From Isoperla grammatica (Eukaryota; Arthropoda; Insecta; Plecoptera; Perlodidae): 64,000 nucleotides of DNA. Each line of letters opens with the position of its first letter. Position 1 is the stretch's first letter. A model generated the notes under the pieces. The model did no database searches and had not been told where the DNA came from. It worked only from the letters and a program-made list of their open reading frames with translations. This document shows positions 57,905-64,000 of the stretch, piece by piece. The position numbers and the translations under genes were made by a program. The stretch is taken from assembly GCA_945910005.1 (NCBI GenBank), contig OX246747.1:35425129-35489128 (forward strand), given 5' to 3'.

Positions 57905-58303
57905 GATGAACAGACGCCTAAGGTCCCGGGTTCAAATCCCGTTTCAGGCAGAAGTGTTTTAACTTTGGATTCAATTCCATCACTTCTTGGCTTAGGAATA
58001 AGTAAACGGTGACTTTGGAGCCGTCCTAGCAACGAAGCACTCAATAAATTCGAAGTTGTTCTAAATCGGCCTTGTTGATTCTGACATTTGTCCGCAGGTA
58101 TTCCCACGCACTGTTCAATCACTGATTCATATGTTTCGTATTTGAAATATCGATCTTTGATTGGTTATCGCTCACTCGTCGATAGTGTTCGGAGCCTTCA
58201 GGGTTGGTTAAGTCACTTTAAATTTAAAGTCCCCCACTGAAAATCAATCTTGTTACTGAGTGGGTATAGACTCTAAATATGAATTTATTTATTTTATTTA
58301 TTT
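57905..58303 (+). mobile_element. SINE-B, longest copy, with tRNA-like B-box
   Basis: Begins with the 3' half of a tRNA-like head: CCGGGTTCAAATCCCG is a T-arm/B-box hairpin, followed by TTTCAGGCAG. Then come TTCAATTCCATCACTTCTTG, ACGGTGACTTTGGAGCCGTC and the shared body to GAATTTATTTATTTTATTTA. No A-box lies 35-45 bp upstream, so the head is truncated. This copy shows that the family is tRNA-derived. Confidence 0.88.
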
Positions 58304-59989
58304 AAATTTCTTGATTATCTCATCATTGCTAGAATCACATAACGAGCAATTCACGAACTAACCTGAAGAGCTGTCGATAAAGACGGTTTCTGTATAATCC
58401 TTGATTTATTTGTGCCTGCGAGCTTACATATTAAATAAAACTAAATGAAACACTGTGTGACACTTCATTATCCACACAATAAAACAACTACTTACAACTA
58501 TATTATAGTATTCCAACGTATATGATGATGTATGCAATGCATACGAAATTTCTATTACGCAATTAAAAAATAATTAATATCAAATCATGTGGTACGACAA
58601 AAGTATGATACCTTATCAAAAGTGATGATCACTTCAACTAAATTACAGACTTCATTAAATTGATGGACAGGAAATAGTACTACGTCACAACTAGTTGATT
58701 GATATTAGTTATGTTTAATTATTTTTGATTAAGATCTGTAATTTGTAAGGAACAGTTACTTCAAACAATACAGATAGTTCATTTGAATAGATTAAATTAA
58801 TATATACACTTCTTATTTATTCGTTCGACATTGCATTTAGAAGTCACTACAGTACTGAAACGGTAGATATTATTATTATAATGTTATACCTACTGTCTGT
58901 TTGTTATACAGCGAATTGAACTGTAAAGTAATACCAAATTAGGAACCACAAAACGTATAACAATTAACATACAAATCTATTTATATTTAATATTTCAATT
59001 AAAGTAAGGAGAACTAGGCTACATTAAAGAAGAGGACGTTGTTATACCTACATCGATGGCAGATCATATCATTTATAAATTAATTGTATTCATCTGCACA
59101 ATAATTAAGTGCATTTCATGTATTGGAGGGTCGTTTTAGGTATTTGGTGTTTTTGTCGTTGTCCGTGAACATATGTACAAATAAAGACACCCATGAGTGC
59201 ATGTCTTCAAAAAATTACTATCGCAACAAATAATAAAAATAATAATAGTTATTACGTCCTACGAATTTGTAAAAATCACAAAAAAGTCAATAGAATTCTA
59301 ATTATTTAAAAAAACTGATTTATTTATTTATTGTAATCAAACTTTACACACATACTGTAGCCTTTATTTAAGCTGTATTCCATTACTACTATATAATATA
59401 CATAAATAAACGGAAAAGATAAGATTACTTCTTATTTACATGTTTACGGTCATTATGTGTTCATAGACCAAAACACATATTTTTTCCCCGAAATAAATTA
59501 AATTAAAAGACATTTAATTTAATTAAATTAAATTTAATGCATAAAGAATGTCACTTTTACTTCGGTACCCACCAAACAGCCACCACAAGTCCCGCGGATT
59601 CTTTTAAAAAATCGCCTTATCAAAATATTCAATCCACATAAGAAATTCAAAAGATCGCATCTAAGAAAATAATAATCCCCCTATTTGGCCCTCCCAACCT
59701 AACAAGTTCGTGATCCACACTCATAAACGTGGACTTGCTCACAATAGGCCTATTAATCCCTTGATTATGCTTTAGTACTCTCCTTGGCTTGGCTGTTTAC
59801 TGGGGTATGACTTTATGGGCCCGCGAGATTCAAAGACAGATAAACCAGCCAGCGACAAGTTACACTACAGTGTTCGAAATGTCCAAATTGCATTCGAGCT
59901 TCTTGAGGTTTAGGTGACGTTGGCCACGCCCTCTTTGCTTGTCTGTGCACGCGAGAACTGGGGGTGGGGTCTAGGTTTACACCAGAGCT
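58304..59989. other. 1.7 kb of AT-rich DNA
   Basis: AT-rich with TTAATTTAATTAAATTAAAT palindromic runs near 59515-59537. No gene or repeat family recognised. Confidence 0.45.
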
Positions 59990-60262
59990 TTGTACATGAG
60001 TTTTTTTTTTATTTCAGCAACTTTTAAACTGACAAAACATTAATATTTTATTGTTGTAATTTATAATTTTTTTTATCAAAACCGGTGTTAAAATGTTGTA
60101 CGGATATAGATGGGGGAGAGGGGGTCTAGGTTTACACCACAGCTTTGACAATGAGTTTTCTTTATTTCATCAACGTTTATTGCCAAAACATTAATATTTT
60201 ATTGTTGTAATTTGTAAAAATTCTATCAAAATCGGTGTTAAAATGTTGTACGGATAAAGAAT
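59960..60262. repeat. Two-unit tandem duplication, about 155 bp
   Basis: GGTCTAGGTTTACACCA(G/C)AG, TTTATTTCA.CAAC.TTTA, AACATTAATATTTTATTGTT and GTGTTAAAATGTTGTACGGA occur twice, at 59967-60110 and 60122-60262. Confidence 0.92.
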
Positions 60263-60635
60263 TCAAGAACTTGCATGTATTTACCTTATTTAACTCTACT
60301 TCAACCAACTAAATACATATTATATTATCAATGTTAATTTTATTTTCTCAAAAAACGAACTGTTGATGATAATATGTACGGTCGTGGCCGATTTGTTGTA
60401 CCCATTCTAGCATTCACTCTTCATATGGTGAAAAAAAAACGAAAATCCCCAAATGGATGAAGAATGTTTAATTAAGACTTATTATATTATTAGACTATAG
60501 AGCGCGCTTTGTTCAAATCATTATATTATATTGTTTGTAGAAAATAGTTTATTGTTTGCGAATATCAAATCTAAGCTTGTAAATTTTTTAAAGAGTTGTT
60601 TTCAAATTTCTTAATTCCAAAATTTCATTCATATT
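60263..60635. other. AT-rich linker
   Basis: Nothing recognised. Confidence 0.4.
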
Positions 60636-60700
60636 CGGGGTTCGAACCCGGTTAAAACAGTCTATAATCTTCTGGCTTTCACACAATGGTCACTTATATA
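60632..60700 (-). other. tRNA-like T-arm (possible tRNA or SINE relic)
   Basis: CCGGGTTCGAACCCCG on the minus strand resembles a pol III B-box/T-arm, and about 20-25 nt upstream lies AAGCCAGAAGATTATAGACT, which could be an anticodon-arm remnant. No acceptor stem pairs well, so I do not call a tRNA gene. Confidence 0.25.
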
Positions 60701-60958
60701 CACCTTTAAGTTTCATAACATTGTAAAATAATCATCTTTCAACATCTTCTCAAACCCAACCAAAGCCAGACAGCTTGTAAACATGTCCAGATACTCCGGT
60801 AGTATAACAAGTAACAACTCACATTATGAAATGTAATATTACAGAGCCTCAGTTTAATTTTGTGAATAGGAAGTACTCGTAACAGAAACATGGCGCACTT
60901 TCTCAACAATTTCGTTCGTCGGATCTTGGTTTCACTTAATAACATTGTCTGTGTTGCG

Positions 60959-61009
<51 letters not shown>

Positions 61010-61014
61010 ACAAA

Positions 61015-61093
<79 letters not shown>

Positions 61094-61102
61094 AAAAATG
61101 AA

Positions 61103-61169
<67 letters not shown>

Positions 61170-61172
61170 AAA
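60959..61172. repeat. (AAAT)n microsatellite grown from a SINE tail
   Basis: About 53 AAAT units with two interruptions (CAAAT near 61011; AAAAAATG near 61093). It joins directly to the tail side of the SINE-B copy at 61173. The poly-FIYL frame on the minus strand is an artefact. Confidence 0.98.
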
Positions 61173-61430
61173 AATTCACATTTAGAGTCTACCCACTCAG
61201 TAACTAAACTGATTTGCAGTGGGGGACTTTAATTAAAAGTGACTAAACCAACCCTGTAGGCTTCGAACACCAACGACGAGTGAGCGATAACCAATCAAAG
61301 ATCGATATTTAAAATACGAAACATATGAATCAGTGATTGGACAGTGCGAACACCTGCGGACAAATGCCAGAATAAACAAGGCCGATTCAGAACAACTTTG
61401 AAGTTATTGAGTGCTTCGTTGTAAAACCCA
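61173..61430 (-). mobile_element. SINE-B copy with expanded tail
   Basis: Same order of blocks as the 53.9-kb copy, extending to GAACAACTTTGAAGTTATTG and AGTGCTTCGTTG. Oriented minus; its 3' tail is the (ATTT)n tract at 60959-61172. Confidence 0.93.
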
Positions 61431-61480
61431 TCTGCAGTGCTCGAGATTGCAAGTAAATGATAGAAACTAGGCCTAATATT

Positions 61481-61846
61481 GAAGAGCGAACGGTACCTCT
61501 ACGTGAAAAACTGCACACAATTTTCATTTTTAAATTATATCTCAAGAATGGGCTACGAAATTGAAAATCTGAATCAACAGCGCACTGTGGTTTAGTAAGC
61601 CCTACCCGAATGTTCTAAATTGTGTCACATTATAATCGGTATGGTTTTTATTTCTAATTAATTTTATTACTGACTATCGATTTCGTAATCAAAATACCCA
61701 CGCTAATGGTTATAATATTTCATTCAGTATGTAGGGCTTACCAAAACACAGTGTGCTGTTTACTGAGATTTTCGATTATGTGTTGCAATCTTGAGATATA
61801 ATTAAAAAATGACAATTGTCTGCGGTTTTTTAGTGAAACACACCTT
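61481..61846. mobile_element. TTAA-type MITE family, copy 3
   Basis: The left end GAAGAGCGAACGGTACCTCT with ATTATATCTCAAGAATG and CAGCGCACTGTGGTTTAGTA is mirrored at right (GTAGGGCTTACCAAAACACA; CTTGAGATATAATTAAAAAA). The flanking TTAA has decayed. The centre differs from the 7.9-kb copy, so this may be a sister subfamily. Confidence 0.85.
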
Positions 61847-62769
61847 TCAAGTTGAATAAGAACACTTGAAAAACAGAAAACAATATAAGAAGTGTTGAGA
61901 ACCTACAACTTTATACACCTGCATGTGTTCTTTCCTTACAATCATCCATAATTGGATATAAATAAAATGTTCACGAATACTTATGCGATTTCCCCAAAAA
62001 TAGTGAGAATGTATATTTTATGTCCGTATCTTCAAAATTCCTTAAATAAATAAAAACCTGAAATGATACGTAGCTAAAATATATTACCATAAAAATACAG
62101 ATGTTCTCAAAAACGATTCCAAATTTATTTTTATCTTCATAAAATAATTAGATAAATTTAACAATCTCAAATTGTCTATAATACACATCCGAACATCAAA
62201 ACCGTGCATTCATCATAATCATTCATATCCATGCATTTCATAATTTAGCCTACATTTTAGAGGATCATAGAATTGGTATTTGTTTTGTTGTGATAGTTGT
62301 TATGTACAATGATTCGACCAGAAGACAGTATTTAGTTACAATGAGTTGTGTGGTATGAGTGTCAGTCAATTCAATACAACTTTTTACGAATAAAACCTTA
62401 ATTTTTAAAGTCACAACCAAAATTCGCTCAAAACTAAATCATTTACACGGCCCTCTACAAAGTTAAAATAAGATAATAGTTACGATTGAATATAGTGCAT
62501 GGATAGGGACATACAACTGACATAGTCGTTACCCTAACTAACACAACACCTAATCTAAAACGCGCGGCCGATGCATCAGTCTAATTTACATCGCAAGTAA
62601 GGCTTCGTTTACTACCTGTGGCTTTGTTTCTGAGAGCGCCAACTACTCTTCCTCGAAGACACGAGACAGGACAGGTGCAGACTAGATAGATAGGGCGTGA
62701 GACGATGTGTCAAGGTTAATTAATATTAACAGGTCACAATAGATTTATATTGAGTGAGCGAGCGGAGCG
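61847..62769. other. AT-rich then mixed unique DNA
   Basis: 62540-62740 is GC-richer with CGCGCGGCCGATGC, but contains no supported frame. TGAGTGAGCGAGCGGAGCGC at 62752-62771 resembles the AAGCGAGCGAAGCGAGCG word at 43.12 kb. Confidence 0.4.
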
Positions 62770-62773
62770 CTTC

Positions 62774-63105
62774 ATTCAATTCCATTACTTCATGGCTGAG
62801 TAATAAGTAAACGGTGACTTTGGAGCCGTCCTAGCAACGAAGCACTCAATAAATTCAAAGTTGTTCTGAATCGGCCTTGTTGATTCTGGCATTAGTCCGC
62901 AGGTGTTCGCACTATCCAATCACTGATTCATATGTTTTGTATTTGAAATATCGATCTTTGATTGGTTATCGCTCACTCGTCGATGGTGTTCGAAGCCTAC
63001 AGGGCTGGTTCAGTCACTTTCAATTAAAGTCCCCCACTGCAAATCAGTTAAGTTACTGAGTGGGTAGACTCTAAATGTGAATTTATTTATTTATTTATTT
63101 CAAGA
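62774..63105 (+). mobile_element. SINE-B copy, forward
   Basis: TTCAATTCCATTACTTCATG, ACGGTGACTTTGGAGCCGTC, TTCAAAGTTGTTCTGAATCG and the body to TGAATTTATTTATTTATTTA. It lacks the tRNA-like head seen at 57.9 kb. Confidence 0.92.
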
Positions 63106-63147
63106 TATCGGAGCTTTTTGTACCATGTTATTATTATTATTAAAAAA

Positions 63148-63325
63148 ATCGAATTTATAGAGTCTACCTACTTAGTAACAAGACTGATTTTCAGTGGGGG
63201 ACTTTAATTTAAAGCGACTAAACCAACCCTGTAGGCTCCGAACACCATCGACGAGTGAGCGATAACCAATCACGGATCGATATTTCAAATACGAAACATA
63301 TTTATCAGTGATTGGACAGTGAGCA
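63148..63325 (-). mobile_element. SINE-B copy (truncated), inverted to its neighbour
   Basis: TAGAGTCTACCTACTTAGTA to TCAGTGATTGGACAGTGAGC. With the copy at 62774-63105 it forms a tail-to-tail inverted pair separated by about 45 bp. Confidence 0.9.
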
Positions 63326-64000
63326 GGACACAAGTACACTTACAAGGTGTTCAATATTAAAGCTTTTTGCATCTTGATGCATGTTCACATAATAAAAAAA
63401 ATTATGTAATCTCCTAGACCTATAGAATTTTGTAACGCACTTGCTTACGAATGGTGCAGTGTCCCAATAAGTGTTTCGGTTTCAAACATTTTCTTATTTG
63501 TGTACTGTTTGTTGCAACACACGCATTTGCAAAACGGAAATATTAATTGGAACAAAGAAACATTCATAAGAAAGAGTAGATATATTGTTCTATACTGCCC
63601 TAACGAAAGTATTCTGATGCTCACGACACAGCCGAGTCCAAAGTGACAACTTAATTTTCTACTTCGCTAATTTTTACCACCTAATCTAAACAGTTCCATT
63701 GGGGATCATTTAAAACCTTCCGTTGGATACCTGTAACGGTGGGTGTGGCCAAACCGCCTATACACTCGACTAAGCCAAACCATGCATTTACGAATGTGTG
63801 AAAGAACGCCAGGTATCTGTTGATTTTCTTTCAGTTGGCGCGGTTGAAAGGGGCAGTAGACAATGACCTGAGGTCTCGATATGCGAATACTTTCGTTGTG
63901 ACTAGTTTATGTAGACATAGACATAGTCTTACTTTGCGGCAGAAATCGGTGGTTCTGCAGATTAGGTAGACATAGAGCCTTAAGGTTTATATTCGCCCAA
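63326..64000. other. Unassigned DNA at window end
   Basis: Mixed composition; GTAGACATAGA occurs twice near 63911 and 63966. No gene recognised. Confidence 0.4.

Noticed and set aside
60739..61179. 146-codon membrane-like frame on the minus strand
   Set aside because: Most of it is the (AAAT)n tract giving repeated FIYL; no real protein signal in the rest.

Overview
The window reads as non-coding, repeat-dominated DNA from an invertebrate nuclear genome. It is AT-rich and shows no dense long ORFs, no rRNA or tRNA operons and no bacterial gene organisation. It is crowded with satellites, microsatellites, terminal-inverted-repeat elements and SINEs. An interstitial (TTAGG)n block at 41.47-41.69 kb is the arthropod-type telomere motif, and the tRNA-derived SINEs fit a metazoan. 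Arthropod is therefore my best guess; species and order cannot be fixed from this sequence. I find no protein-coding gene I can support with confidence. Most long open frames come from tandem repeats whose unit length is a multiple of three, or from hairpin elements. Three or four short frames are listed only as weak exon candidates.

Layout. 0-17.5 kb: a patchwork of at least eleven unrelated tandem-repeat families placed almost end to end (units of about 110, 50, 27, 148, 160, 60, 24, 160, 42/44, 134, 41 and 190 bp). It is interrupted by a TTAA-flanked palindromic MITE (7.88-8.25 kb) and a foldback element with a 7-bp target duplication (8.87-9.11 kb). The 8-mer TGACGTCA (CRE-like) occurs about 18 times in the first 16 kb, in several unrelated repeats. 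18-27 kb: a nest of inverted-repeat elements at 19.0-19.96 kb, a 164-bp near-identical direct repeat at 20.94 and 22.00 kb, a 173-bp satellite at 22.4-25.3 kb split by about 615 bp of unrelated DNA, and a 1.1-kb TIR element at 25.8-26.9 kb. 27-40 kb: AT-rich unique DNA with microsatellites, the first of three tRNA-SINE copies, three TIR families, several short tandem arrays and a very long (GT)n(TTA)n tract. 41-42.4 kb: interstitial telomeric repeat, a 13-bp minisatellite and a duplicated flank. 43-64 kb: more microsatellites, an alternating 51/39-bp array, further SINE and MITE copies, a 5S-rRNA-like fragment (56.5 kb) and a SINE whose tail has grown into a 213-bp (AAAT)n tract.

How the parts relate: the elements here are non-autonomous. 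I see no transposase, reverse transcriptase or integrase frame, so SINEs and MITEs must have been mobilised in trans from elsewhere. The clearest biology is the history of insertion and array growth: exact target-site duplications, an empty site inferable from a sister repeat unit, nested insertions, and microsatellites growing out of SINE tails.
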